Source: JAJDYQ01 sp965214035
GTDB taxonomy: Bacteria > Pseudomonadota > Gammaproteobacteria > JAJDYQ01
NCBI GenBank assembly: GCA_965214035.1
Contig: OZ243932.1
Location: forward strand, 124,001 to 188,000
Direction of reading: 5' to 3'
DNA length: 64,000 nt
A program made the translations under genes and the position numbers. Below the pieces are notes generated by a model. It saw only the letters and a program-made list of their open reading frames with translations. It did not search any database and was not told the DNA's origin. Position 1 is the stretch's first letter; each line of letters begins with the position of its first letter. Shown here in pieces: positions 44,288 to 52,786 of this stretch.

Positions 44288-45117
44288 AGACTGCTGGAAC
44301 AATACAGGGACTTCCTGGCGGGTTCGAAAATGTGGTGTCTCGCATTGTTGCCAAACCGAAAAAGCCACATACAGCCAAGTCACTGTTACGTTATCCAGGC
44401 GGGAAATTCAGGGCGGTCGAAACAATACGATCTTACATACCAAAAGACACAAAGAAAATAGTCGCACCATTTCTTGGGGGCGGAAGTATAGAGTTGGCTT
44501 GCGCTGCTGATGGGATTAAGGTTTACGGGGCTGACGCTTATGAACCGCTTATAAACTTTTGGAAGCAGGCAAAAGACAATCCGGTATTACTATCGGAGCG
44601 GGTGCGCAAATATCACCCACTAACTAAACCTAAGTTTTACAATCTTCAAAAAGGTTTTTCAAACCTATACAACCCACTGGAACGAGCGGCCGTCTTTTAT
44701 GTGTTAAATCGGTCTTCGTTTTCCGGCACAACTCTTTCAGGTGGGATGTCTCCCGGACACCCCAGATTCACTGAAAGTTCAATAGATAGACTAAGGGACT
44801 TTCAAGCAAAAAACCTGTCTGTAAGGTGCGCTGACTTCACACAAACGATTCAGAAACACAGCGACAAGCTTATGTATCTTGATCCACCTTATGCTAACGG
44901 CGAGCGTTTATACGGCGATCATGGCGATATGCACGAGGGCTTTAACCATAAAGAATTAGCGGAACAGTTGCATGAAAGGGATGGCTGGATATTGAGTTAC
45001 AACGATTGCGAGCAAGTTCGTCATTTGTATGATGGATACGATTTTATTACCCCATCTTGGCAATATGGCATGTCTTCCGACAAGCGATCTAGCGAAGTTC
45101 TCATTGTCAATATTTGA
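44284..45117 (+). CDS. DNA adenine methyltransferase (D12 class), transposon passenger
   Basis: 277-residue N6-adenine methyltransferase. The SAM-binding motifs are LLRYPGGKFRAVETI and VAPFLGGGSIELACA, and the catalytic motif is DPPYANGERLYGDHG, the order of the Dam/D12 class. GTG start overlapping the transposase stop by four bases. Expected to protect the host from the endonuclease encoded next. Recognition sequence cannot be read from the protein. Confidence 0.88.
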   Translation: MKTAGTIQGLPGGFENVVSRIVAKPKKPHTAKSLLRYPGGKFRAVETIRSYIPKDTKKIVAPFLGGGSIELACAADGIKVYGADAYEPLINFWKQAKDNPVLLSERVRKYHPLTKPKFYNLQKGFSNLYNPLERAAVFYVLNRSSFSGTTLSGGMSPGHPRFTESSIDRLRDFQAKNLSVRCADFTQTIQKHSDKLMYLDPPYANGERLYGDHGDMHEGFNHKELAEQLHERDGWILSYNDCEQVRHLYDGYDFITPSWQYGMSSDKRSSEVLIVNI

Positions 45118-45119
45118 CA

Positions 45120-45998
45120 ATGAGTGTTGCTCAAACTGAAAGTGGCAAAGCTTGGGAATACGGGCTTGCCAGACAATGCGCTGATATGTTCAATCAGCAT
45201 TGTGTTATGCCCGTCAATAGTCCACGTACTAAATGTCAAAATTCCTACGATCTGTTATCTGCCCCAGAAAGAGGTAGAATCGACAAAGCTGCTAATGAAG
45301 CAGTTTTGTTTCTCCGTGCTCACGATCCCAGAACGCTTAATGCTAAGAGCATTGTTATCCAAAGCGATATGCGAGGTGCTAAAGGAGATGTTAGAGACCT
45401 ACTCATAGAGACCTACTCAGAAACGATTGGAATTTCAGCCAAGCACCGTCACACTGCTTTGAAACACTCCAGACTATCCGATCAGATAGATTTTGGCAAT
45501 CTTTGGTATCAAGTTCCATGCTCAAATCAATATTGGAGTGCTGTATACCCCATATTTCAGGGTTTGCGGGTATTGAAAGTTCAAGGAGGCTTCTTTAGAG
45601 ATATACCAAATAAACATGAAGAAATTTATGTTCCAATTCTCAAGGCATTCATAAACGAAGTTATTAGGTATGCAAACCCCAACAAAATGATGCGTTATTT
45701 GCTTGGTAGATATGACTTCTATAAGGTCATAAAAGAAAACGGAAACATTTCACTTCAATCTTTCAATATTAGCGGGTCGTTAAAGTGGGGCAAGAAAATC
45801 CCGCTTCCAAATCAAATTGTTGACTTTTCTATGAAACCAAAGTCAACCACAACCGCTATATTGAATCTTAATGAAGGGTGGCAAGTTTCATTTCGAATCC
45901 ACAGTGCAAGAAGCAAGGCTGAACCATCTTTGAAGTTTGATGTTACGCTGATAGGAAGCCCCCAGCAACTGTCTTGCCACGAAATTCCTTATGGCTAA
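45120..45998 (+). CDS. Type II restriction endonuclease, HaeIII-like family
   Basis: About 292 residues. The central block IVIQSDMRGAKGDVRDLLIETYSETIGISAKHRHTALKHSRLSDQIDFGNLWYQVPCSNQYW resembles the HaeIII family of restriction enzymes, with GDVRD and ISAKH as candidate PD-(D/E)XK-type catalytic residues. Classical HaeIII is partnered by a cytosine methyltransferase; here the partner is an adenine enzyme, so the target is probably not GGCC. The ATG at 45120 is used; a TTG at 45114 overlapping the methyltransferase stop is possible. It ends only 17 bases before the transposon terminus. Confidence 0.72.
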   Translation: MSVAQTESGKAWEYGLARQCADMFNQHCVMPVNSPRTKCQNSYDLLSAPERGRIDKAANEAVLFLRAHDPRTLNAKSIVIQSDMRGAKGDVRDLLIETYSETIGISAKHRHTALKHSRLSDQIDFGNLWYQVPCSNQYWSAVYPIFQGLRVLKVQGGFFRDIPNKHEEIYVPILKAFINEVIRYANPNKMMRYLLGRYDFYKVIKENGNISLQSFNISGSLKWGKKIPLPNQIVDFSMKPKSTTTAILNLNEGWQVSFRIHSARSKAEPSLKFDVTLIGSPQQLSCHEIPYG

Positions 45999-46023
45999 CA
46001 TTCTATATAATTCCCAAAAAAAT
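45992..46023. repeat. Right terminal inverted repeat and target-site duplication
   Basis: 45992-46015 is the reverse complement of the left end; AAAAAAAT at 46016-46023 repeats 43248-43255. The repeat overlaps the last codons of the endonuclease gene. Confidence 0.92.
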
Positions 46024-46138
46024 AACTGCAATATAAATTACCCAAAATGTTCGCCCGCTATCGGGAAATGCCAATCGGGACAAAAAAGCTCCCGGTATAA
46101 GGCACAAGGGCTGCTCGCCAGCTTCCCGCAATGCTGCT

Positions 46139-46687
46139 CTATGGAAGCTGCTGCTCCCAGAGCACCTCTTCCGATTCCTTATCTCTGGTCAGCATACGAG
46201 CTGCCACAAAAAGAAAATCCGACAGGCGATTGATATATTGCCGAAGCTCCACCCTCAGCTCCTGTTCATGTGCATAACTGATCAATGATCTTTCCGCCCG
46301 GCGGCAGATCGTGCGTGCCTGATGGCAGATCGCCACTGAACAACTACCCATAGGCAGGATAAACTCCTTCAAGGGTCTCAGTTGCCCATTCCACTCATCA
46401 ATCTGTGTCTCCAGCCTTTCAATATGTCCGTCTGTGATGACCTGATATTTGGGCATCGTCAGCTCTCCACCGAGAGCAAACAATTCATGCTGAACATATT
46501 CCAACATCTTATCCATAAAATCAGGCAAGTCCTGCGCACGTAACATACCGATGCAGGCATTTAATTCATCAACATCACCTATTGCATGTATGACGAGCGC
46601 GTCTTTCGGTATGCGTGAACCATCCGCCATACCGGTCATACCGTCATCACCCGTTCGAGTATAAACTTTTGAAATTCGATTGCCCAT
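46139..46687 (-). CDS. PduO-type ATP:cob(I)alamin adenosyltransferase
   Basis: 182-residue enzyme that adenosylates cob(I)alamin to make coenzyme B12. Typical motifs are the N-terminal TRTGDDGMTGMADGSRIPKD and GDVDELNACIG, and the C-terminal ICRRAERSL and YINRLSDFLFVAARM. Third structural gene after metE and btuB on the minus strand, so probably under the same cobalamin riboswitch. The family includes cobO/pduO/btuR-type names; the PduO fold is clear here. Confidence 0.92.
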   Translation of the reverse strand: MGNRISKVYTRTGDDGMTGMADGSRIPKDALVIHAIGDVDELNACIGMLRAQDLPDFMDKMLEYVQHELFALGGELTMPKYQVITDGHIERLETQIDEWNGQLRPLKEFILPMGSCSVAICHQARTICRRAERSLISYAHEQELRVELRQYINRLSDFLFVAARMLTRDKESEEVLWEQQLP

Positions 46688-46777
46688 ATCAAAATCTATA
46701 AGTCATATCTGTATAAAACTGTAAGAATGCAAAGGTGGCCAGCACTGGTGACAGGCACCTGATTATTCTGCCCGGAT

Positions 46778-48574
46778 TTACAAACTGGCTTTAAAGCCCA
46801 GTTTGATAGTACGATCCGGAGCATTAAACCCCGCTGCTGTTTGATAATCCTCTCCAAATATATTATTACCCTGAACATATAATGACGTATTGTCTCTTAC
46901 ATTAAATGCTACACGAGCATCAAAAACCATATAAGAGTCATTTTTCAGTGTTGAGAAGGAGGAATCATCATTAGATGAAACATTCCTCGCTCCAATAGTC
47001 ACTTCATGCCTGTCTGTCAAATATGATACATAGCCGGATAAAACTGTCCCCGGTCTTCTGGACAGCTTTTCATCAAGTATCTCATCTACAGCATCCTGCT
47101 CTACAGCATCCTGCCATAGGAGATTGGCCGTCAAAATCCATGGACCTTTCCGATATTGAGATTCCAGTTCAATACCCTCGATATCGGCCTCAGCTATATT
47201 CTCTACCAAAGTAAAACTACTATTGATTTGAATCAAGTCATCAATGCGAGTATGGAAATATGAAGCACTTATCATCGTATTATCCGCACTCCATATCAAT
47301 CCTGATTCAGCAGATCGAGATTTCTCAGGCTTCAATGCAGGATTGCCTGCAAACCCGTATTTATCGGTAGAGGTCGGCGCCCTGAAGGCAGTTCCAAGGC
47401 CTGCAAATGCACGAAGCTGATCCGAAAATCGATAAGCGAACTCTATATTCCAGGTATCCTGAGAATCGAAATCCTCATAATCGGACTGGCGATAAGCTAA
47501 CAGAGTTGAAAAGCGATCCCATCTCAAATTGGCCTGACCATAATAAGCCTCATCAGTATCCGATTCATCATAAAATATACCGAAAGAAACCGACTCTACA
47601 TTGTCTTCCGTAAAATTGTAACCCAAAGTAAATGAATGGGTCTGATAATCCATCTGGGTGGAGATATTAAACTCATCCCGATCAGCCTCCAGATAGTCAT
47701 AAGAACCGAGATAATTGGGCTGATCCTGATCCAGGCTGGTTCCAGCTTGAGACCACCTGAGTGATGTTGAGATCCAATAATCCCAGTCAATAGTTCCCTT
47801 GACATAGGCAAGGTTTTCCTGATAATCCTGAGACAAGTCCCCGAAAGAATAGTACTCAACATTACCATCGGAACCCCATCCACCTGCCTCCAGATCAATG
47901 AAGCCAAAGTCAGAACCGGCAAAGACATGATAAGAATTTCTGTTATATCCCTGCTTCTCATCAGATGAAGGAGAAGACCTGTAACCATTTGTATCATGGT
48001 ATGAAGTATTCAATCCCAAGCGTATCCCGTTCTTGCCATGATAAACACCAGCGGACAGTTCCTGATCATTCATCCCGGCAGCATCAACATAACCGGAAGT
48101 TCCGTTCCAGTTACGTCGTGTCGTCATACTGATGACACCACCAATCGCCTCAGAACCATAGGTAGTTGATCTTGGGCCTTTGATGACCTCAACCCTATCA
48201 AGCATGGACGGATCAATATTCTGCACAGCAGCGGTCCCAAATATAGGAGAATTAACCTTGATGCCATCGATGAGAACAACGGTATGATTACTGTTGGTTC
48301 CCCTCAAAAACACAGATGCCAGAGCGCCGGCACCCCCGGAACGGGCAACATGGGCACTCGTATTCTGCTCAATAATGGAAGCTGTATCCGTTAAGGGCTG
48401 GGTCCTCAGTATCCTCTCATCGACAACAGTCACGGGTGAAGTAGTGTTATCTACGTAATCTGTGGTGCGAGTCGGTCGTAGAATAATATCTGCCGACTCT
48501 TCTGACACATGAGTTTCTGACTGTGCTATTGAAACAGCCATCAAACACAATACATACAAAATAAATCTATTCAC
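46778..48574 (-). CDS. btuB: TonB-dependent vitamin B12 receptor BtuB
   Basis: Outer-membrane cobalamin receptor. A signal peptide (VNRFILYVLCLMAVSIAQS) precedes a TonB-box region, a plug domain (TDTASIIEQNTSAHVARSGGAGALASVFLRGTNSNHTVVLIDGIKVNSP and VEVIKGPRSTTYGSEAIGGVI) and a beta-barrel. A GTG start at 48574 with AAGGAAA upstream is preferred; an ATG at 48613 overlaps the metE stop (ATGA) and would add 13 residues before the signal peptide. Assignment to B12 rather than another ligand rests on plug similarity plus the riboswitch-metE-adenosyltransferase context. Confidence 0.87.
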   Translation of the reverse strand: MNRFILYVLCLMAVSIAQSETHVSEESADIILRPTRTTDYVDNTTSPVTVVDERILRTQPLTDTASIIEQNTSAHVARSGGAGALASVFLRGTNSNHTVVLIDGIKVNSPIFGTAAVQNIDPSMLDRVEVIKGPRSTTYGSEAIGGVISMTTRRNWNGTSGYVDAAGMNDQELSAGVYHGKNGIRLGLNTSYHDTNGYRSSPSSDEKQGYNRNSYHVFAGSDFGFIDLEAGGWGSDGNVEYYSFGDLSQDYQENLAYVKGTIDWDYWISTSLRWSQAGTSLDQDQPNYLGSYDYLEADRDEFNISTQMDYQTHSFTLGYNFTEDNVESVSFGIFYDESDTDEAYYGQANLRWDRFSTLLAYRQSDYEDFDSQDTWNIEFAYRFSDQLRAFAGLGTAFRAPTSTDKYGFAGNPALKPEKSRSAESGLIWSADNTMISASYFHTRIDDLIQINSSFTLVENIAEADIEGIELESQYRKGPWILTANLLWQDAVEQDAVDEILDEKLSRRPGTVLSGYVSYLTDRHEVTIGARNVSSNDDSSFSTLKNDSYMVFDARVAFNVRDNTSLYVQGNNIFGEDYQTAAGFNAPDRTIKLGFKASL

Positions 48575-48609
48575 TATATTTTCCTTTATTGATATATAAA
48601 AAACGCACC

Positions 48610-50916
48610 TCATGTCTGCATCGGAATTTTTGAAGCAACCTGTGTACGGATACGCTTGGCCGCTTCAACCATGTTGCTCAAAGCAGCTTTAGTTTCCTCC
48701 CAGTTGCGTGTCTTAAGACCACAATCTGGATTGATCCATAAATTTTCCGGTGTAATGAGTCTGGCAGCCTTATGCAGCAGATCCACCATCTCATCCACAG
48801 ACGGGATGCGGGGTGAATGAATGTCATATACGCCGGGGCCAATTTCATTCGGGTAATCATAGGCATTAAAAACATCCAGCAATTTCATATGTGAGCGCGA
48901 AGTCTCAATGCTGATAACATCGGCATCCAGACTGATGATGTGCTCAATCATTTCGTTAAACTCGCTATAGCACATATGAGTATGTATCTGGGTTTTATCG
49001 GCAATATCTGAAGTGGCCAGGCGGAAAGCATGAGTTGCCCACTCCAGGTATTCTGCTTGCCGGTTCTTGTGTAGAGGCAAGCCTTCACGCAAGGCCGGCT
49101 CATCGATCTGAATAATCTGGATGCCATTTTTTTCCAGATCCTGTACCTCTTCCAGAATGGCCAGAGCAATCTGCTGGCAGGTAGTCTTGCGTGGCTGATC
49201 ATCACGCACAAAAGACCATTGCAGGATAGTGACAGGACCTGTCAACATACCCTTGACAATTTTATCGGTTTGAGACTGTGCAAAGGTTATCCAGTCCGTA
49301 GTCATCGGTGCAGGACGGCTTACATCGCCATAGATAACAGGCGGCTTAACGCAACGCGAACCATAACTTTGAACCCAGCCATTCTCGGTAAAGGCGAAAC
49401 CCGCGAGTTGCTCACCAAAATACTCCACCATATCATTGCGTTCTGCCTCACCATGAACCAACACATCCAGGCCGACTTCTTCCTGAATATCAATGGCACA
49501 TTTGATTTCGTTCTGCATGAACTCGACATAATCCTGCTTGCCGGCAGAACCCTGTCTGAAGTCACGGCGCATGGCACGAATTTTCGCAGTTTGTGGAAAG
49601 GAACCAATCGTAGTGGTTGGAAATGCTGGTAGATTCAGACAGGCCCCCTGTATTTTTTTACGTTCGGCAAAGATACTTTTCCGCCTGACAGGCACAGTAT
49701 CCAGATGATCAATAGCGGATTGAACGACCGGATCATGCACTCTGGCAGAGGTGCGGCGAGATTCGATAGCCGCCTGATGAGCTGCCAGATAACCATCAAT
49801 AACCTCTTTTTGTCCATTGACTACAGCAACAACAGCCTGCAACTCTTGTAACTTCTGACGAGCAAAAGCCAGCCAGTTTTTAATCTCCGGGTCTAATCCG
49901 GTTTCCCCCTCCAGATCAAATGGAACATGCAGCAGTGAACAGGCAGGTGCTATCAAAAGCGCGTCCTGCTGGGCATCACTTAACATATTGATCTCGGCAA
50001 CAATGCCGGCAATATCCGCTTTCCAGATGTTACGCCCACTAATCAGACCGGCCGATAGCTGCTTTCCTGCAGGAAGTGCATCTGCTACCTGCTTCAGGCC
50101 AATACCGTCTGCGCACGTAAAATCCAGGTGGAAGGTATCGAATGGCAGAGCAAAATAGTCGGCCAAATCGATGCAGGGAGTATCAAAGAAACAGGTAAGT
50201 ACAGTATGCCTGCCACCAAAATCCAGCTCAGCGTACAACTTTCTGAGTGCCTCAATCCAGTCAGCCGGCAAATCATTGGCCAATGCCGGCTCATCAATCT
50301 CAATCGCGCTCACACCAGCCTGCGCAACCCGGCTGATCAACTGCTGATAGACTGGTTTGAAAACATCTAAAAGGCTCAGACGATTAACGAGAGAACCTTT
50401 TTCACGCCCCAGCCACAGATAAGTAATCAAGCCCGGAATAACCACCTTGACCTCGCCCCAGGCTTTGGCTTGCTCAATCTCTGCCAGCAGAGCCTCTGCT
50501 TTCAAAGCAGGCCGGGGCTCAACCTCAAACTCCGGAACAATGTAATGATAGTTGGTATCAAACCACTTGGTTAAGGCGCAGGCAGGTGCTTCGACACCCC
50601 CCGCAGTGCAACCACGTGCCATGATGAACTGGGTATCCAGTACATTACTGCCATCCACCAGATCACGGTAGCGCGAAGGCACATTATTGAGTGCAACCGA
50701 TAAATCCAGAATGTTGTCATAAAAGCTGAAATCACCAACAGTGACATAGGCCAGATTCGCCTCCTGTTGCCATCGCCAGTTCTGTTCACGAATTTGTGCG
50801 GCTGTTTGCTGCAAGTCAGCTTCGCTTGCCTCCTGACGCCAATAGGCCTCAATGGTTTTCTTCAGCTCGCGCTTTTTACCGATACGGGGAAACCCCAGAA
50901 TATGTGCCTGTATCAT
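48610..50916 (-). CDS. metE: Cobalamin-independent methionine synthase
   Basis: Methylates homocysteine from methyltetrahydropteroyltriglutamate without B12. N-terminal half starts MIQAHILGFPRIGKKRELKK; the C-terminal half has FPTTTIGSFPQTAKIR, and the zinc ligands are expected in MCYSEFN (His-x-Cys), the following Glu, and NPDCGLKTR. 768 residues. The ATG at 50916 overlaps the stop of a 32-codon leader ORF (ATGA). Preceded by a cobalamin riboswitch and a MetR box, so repressed when B12 is available and activated by MetR with homocysteine. Confidence 0.96.
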   Translation of the reverse strand: MIQAHILGFPRIGKKRELKKTIEAYWRQEASEADLQQTAAQIREQNWRWQQEANLAYVTVGDFSFYDNILDLSVALNNVPSRYRDLVDGSNVLDTQFIMARGCTAGGVEAPACALTKWFDTNYHYIVPEFEVEPRPALKAEALLAEIEQAKAWGEVKVVIPGLITYLWLGREKGSLVNRLSLLDVFKPVYQQLISRVAQAGVSAIEIDEPALANDLPADWIEALRKLYAELDFGGRHTVLTCFFDTPCIDLADYFALPFDTFHLDFTCADGIGLKQVADALPAGKQLSAGLISGRNIWKADIAGIVAEINMLSDAQQDALLIAPACSLLHVPFDLEGETGLDPEIKNWLAFARQKLQELQAVVAVVNGQKEVIDGYLAAHQAAIESRRTSARVHDPVVQSAIDHLDTVPVRRKSIFAERKKIQGACLNLPAFPTTTIGSFPQTAKIRAMRRDFRQGSAGKQDYVEFMQNEIKCAIDIQEEVGLDVLVHGEAERNDMVEYFGEQLAGFAFTENGWVQSYGSRCVKPPVIYGDVSRPAPMTTDWITFAQSQTDKIVKGMLTGPVTILQWSFVRDDQPRKTTCQQIALAILEEVQDLEKNGIQIIQIDEPALREGLPLHKNRQAEYLEWATHAFRLATSDIADKTQIHTHMCYSEFNEMIEHIISLDADVISIETSRSHMKLLDVFNAYDYPNEIGPGVYDIHSPRIPSVDEMVDLLHKAARLITPENLWINPDCGLKTRNWEETKAALSNMVEAAKRIRTQVASKIPMQT

Positions 50917-51011
50917 GATGAATACCTTACAATAGTGAAAATAACTGACATTCCTGCCAGAGCTGATGGCACACCGACGATCAATGCACCGAATAACATG
51001 ACTTTTTTCAT
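50913..51011 (-). CDS. 32-residue leader ORF coupled to metE
   Basis: Starts at an ATG at 51011 with GGGGA nine bases upstream; reads MKKVMLFGALIVGVPSALAG followed by MSVIFTIVRYSS, and ends in a TGA that overlaps the metE ATG. The sequence looks like a short signal peptide or membrane peptide. Since metE itself has only a modest ribosome binding site, translation of this ORF probably drives metE by coupling. Not a family I recognise. Confidence 0.6.
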   Translation of the reverse strand: MKKVMLFGALIVGVPSALAGMSVIFTIVRYSS

Positions 51012-51016
51012 TACAA

Positions 51017-51034
51017 TCCCCATAAAAGCGGGGA
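51017..51034 (-). promoter_or_regulatory. Hairpin masking the leader-ORF ribosome binding site
   Basis: On the minus strand TCCCC, an 8-base loop, and GGGGA pair perfectly; the GGGGA is the ribosome binding site of the leader ORF. It lies downstream of the riboswitch aptamer and is a plausible expression platform. Pairing seen; switching inferred. Confidence 0.5.
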
Positions 51035-51124
51035 GGCACAGAACGGCCTGACCAACAGGAAACCCATTGAACACATCACCGGCCCGAACCACCCACCGTA
51101 GCTCATACCTTGAAAATAAATATT

Positions 51125-51345
51125 CAGGCCGGTATCCGGGCTTATGAGGTTAAAGCACTACGCGCCTTCCCATGCTTGCGCACAGTGGCAGGATGCGAGG
51201 TCAACTCACTAACCGTTGCGGGGGCAGCACCGGACTCTGCTCTGCTTATGTCACTGCGAATCAGCTTTCGCCGGCAGGACGGACGGACAGAACATCACCG
51301 GTTTCCCGTTTAACTCCCTGACCGAGGGGTCTCAGGAGCACCTGA
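51125..51345 (-). promoter_or_regulatory. Cobalamin riboswitch
   Basis: Read on the minus strand the class signatures appear in order: GTTAAACGGGAAACCGGTG, then TCCGGTGCTGCCCCCGCAAC, then TGCCACTG, then GGGAAGGCGC, and AAGCCCGGATACCGGCCTG (B12-box end of the aptamer). It lies upstream of the leader ORF, metE, btuB and the adenosyltransferase gene, all expected to be turned down by adenosylcobalamin or a related form. Confidence 0.95.
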
Positions 51346-51398
51346 ACAGGTGTTGCCTATACTAATATGAATAAAATAGAATATAAACTATATTAACT

Positions 51399-51411
51399 TG
51401 AAATATTTTCA
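51399..51411. promoter_or_regulatory. MetR box between metE and metR
   Basis: TGAAATATTTTCA is a perfect match to the MetR consensus TGAA-N5-TTCA. It lies just upstream of the metR ATG (51416) and roughly 50-60 bases before the likely start of the metE riboswitch transcript, positioned to activate metE and repress metR. Confidence 0.85.
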
Positions 51412-51415
51412 TTCT

Positions 51416-52312
51416 ATGAATTCCATTCTCGAAATCCGTCACCTGCGCACATTGCGGGCCATCGAAGAAACCGGTTCACTGGCAGCGGCCGCCCGGATGG
51501 TTTCACTCACCCCATCGGCGCTATCTCACCAACTTAAGCAACTGGAAACCTGTTATGAGATTCCGCTGTTTATGCGCAATACGCGCCCGATGACACTCAC
51601 CGCAAGCGGCCGCAAACTACTTGAACTGGCAAACGATATTCTGCCGCGCATTGACACCGCAGAAATGCAGCTCAGAACGAAAATGGCTCATACCGGACAC
51701 TTTCATATCGCCATTGAATGCCATAGCTGTTTCGACTGGCTGCTGCCGGCACTGAATCATGTGCGTAAACACTGGCCGGAGCTGGATGTCGATGCACACA
51801 TGGCATTGGATGCCCTGGACTCACTGGAAGCAGGTGAACTGGACATGGTCATCACCTCCGATCCGCCCGGCATCTCCCATATCTCCTTGATTGCATTATT
51901 CCAATACGAGGCCAGATTGCTCATATCGCCGCATCATCCCCTGTCAAATAAAAACACGATTGAACCGGTTGATTTACACAATGAAACATTCATCACCTAC
52001 CCGGTCACTCCGAACAGGCTGGACGTGTATCAGTATTTTCTGCAACCGGCCGGTCTGGAAATGAAAAATCGACGCACATCAGAACTCACCGAGATGATTA
52101 TCCAGCATGTCGATAGCCAGCGCGGTGTTGCCGTATTGCCCGATTGGGTGCTAATCAGCCACAAAGCGACTACAAAACTGATATCAAAAAGTCTGGGACA
52201 GGGCCTTTACCGAACGGTATATGCCGCCGTCAGAAACCAGGACACCGGCAATATCGTACTATCAGATTTTATTGACATAACATCGAATGCCATCAAACGG
52301 CTAAAGAAATAA
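51416..52312 (+). CDS. metR: LysR-type regulator MetR
   Basis: Homocysteine-responsive activator of metE and other methionine genes. The N-terminal winged helix-turn-helix reads ILEIRHLRTLRAIEETGSLAAAARMVSLTPSALSHQLKQLE, and the effector domain begins FHIAIECHSCFDWLLPALNHVRKHWPELDVD, both typical of MetR. The ATG at 51416 (MNSILEIRHL) is chosen because the TTG at 51398 overlaps the MetR box. Divergent from the metE operon, the classical layout. The DotD/DotC repeats start about 17 bases after its stop. Confidence 0.94.
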   Translation: MNSILEIRHLRTLRAIEETGSLAAAARMVSLTPSALSHQLKQLETCYEIPLFMRNTRPMTLTASGRKLLELANDILPRIDTAEMQLRTKMAHTGHFHIAIECHSCFDWLLPALNHVRKHWPELDVDAHMALDALDSLEAGELDMVITSDPPGISHISLIALFQYEARLLISPHHPLSNKNTIEPVDLHNETFITYPVTPNRLDVYQYFLQPAGLEMKNRRTSELTEMIIQHVDSQRGVAVLPDWVLISHKATTKLISKSLGQGLYRTVYAAVRNQDTGNIVLSDFIDITSNAIKRLKK

Positions 52313-52328
52313 TAGGGCTGTTACACGA

Positions 52329-52772
52329 CTTTTGGGCTGTCAAACAACCGGGGTGATTCCGGATGATGGGGACCATTTGTCGGTGTCCGTTGAAGAGAAG
52401 GTTGTTCAGTTGGTATCGGATTCTGCGGCATCGATCGAGTCTCACATGCGTTCATTGCGCCAGATGGACTTTGCGCGTGATCCGGTGGTTCCCCGGGTGA
52501 CTCAGGTTCCGTTATCGGGTCAGATTGCGAAGAAGGTGGATTTGCGTTGGACGGGACCCGCAGAGGCGGTTTTGCGCGCCATTGCAGGCGAAATTGGTTA
52601 TCAGTTCGTGGTGAATGGTGTTGAACCGGCGACGGATTTGGTGGTTATTTTTGATCATCGTGATACATCCTTTTATCGGATTCTTGAGGACATCGGTTGG
52701 CAGTTGGATGAGCGAGCGACGGTGAGTGTGGATCGGAATCAGAAAACTCTGCAGATCAGTTATCGGGATTAG
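52329..52772 (+). pseudogene. dotD-like gene, copy 1, missing start and signal peptide
   Basis: Reads from LLGCQTTGVIPDDGDHLSV through DLRWTGPAEAVLRAIAGEIGYQFVVNG to LQISYRD. This matches the C-terminal domain of DotD/TraH, an outer-membrane lipoprotein of type IVB secretion and IncI conjugation systems. The lipobox Cys is present but the codons for the signal peptide seen in copies 2 and 3 are absent; unrelated DNA after metR replaces them. Only a TTG at 52332 could serve as start, giving no signal peptide. Confidence 0.75.
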
Positions 52773-52786
52773 GGAGTTTAAGTATT

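Larger units (their letters stand above)
43256..46015 (+). mobile_element. IS1595-family transposon carrying a restriction-modification pair
   Basis: Complete 2,760 bp element. Its ends are 24 bp perfect inverted repeats (43256-43279 and 45992-46015, starting GGGAATTATATAG) flanked by an 8 bp duplication AAAAAAAT. It holds three genes on one strand with overlapping starts and stops: IS1595-type transposase, D12-class DNA adenine methyltransferase and a HaeIII-like endonuclease. The intact ends, duplication and reading frames imply a recent insertion that may still be active. Confidence 0.93.

Noticed and set aside
45120..45998. Endonuclease recognising GGCC
   Set aside because: Family resemblance to HaeIII does not fix specificity, and the partner methylase is of the adenine type.
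50913..51011. Leader ORF as a CbtB-type cobalt transporter subunit
   Set aside because: B12 riboswitches often precede cbtAB, but this peptide is only 32 residues and lacks the CbtB histidine motif.
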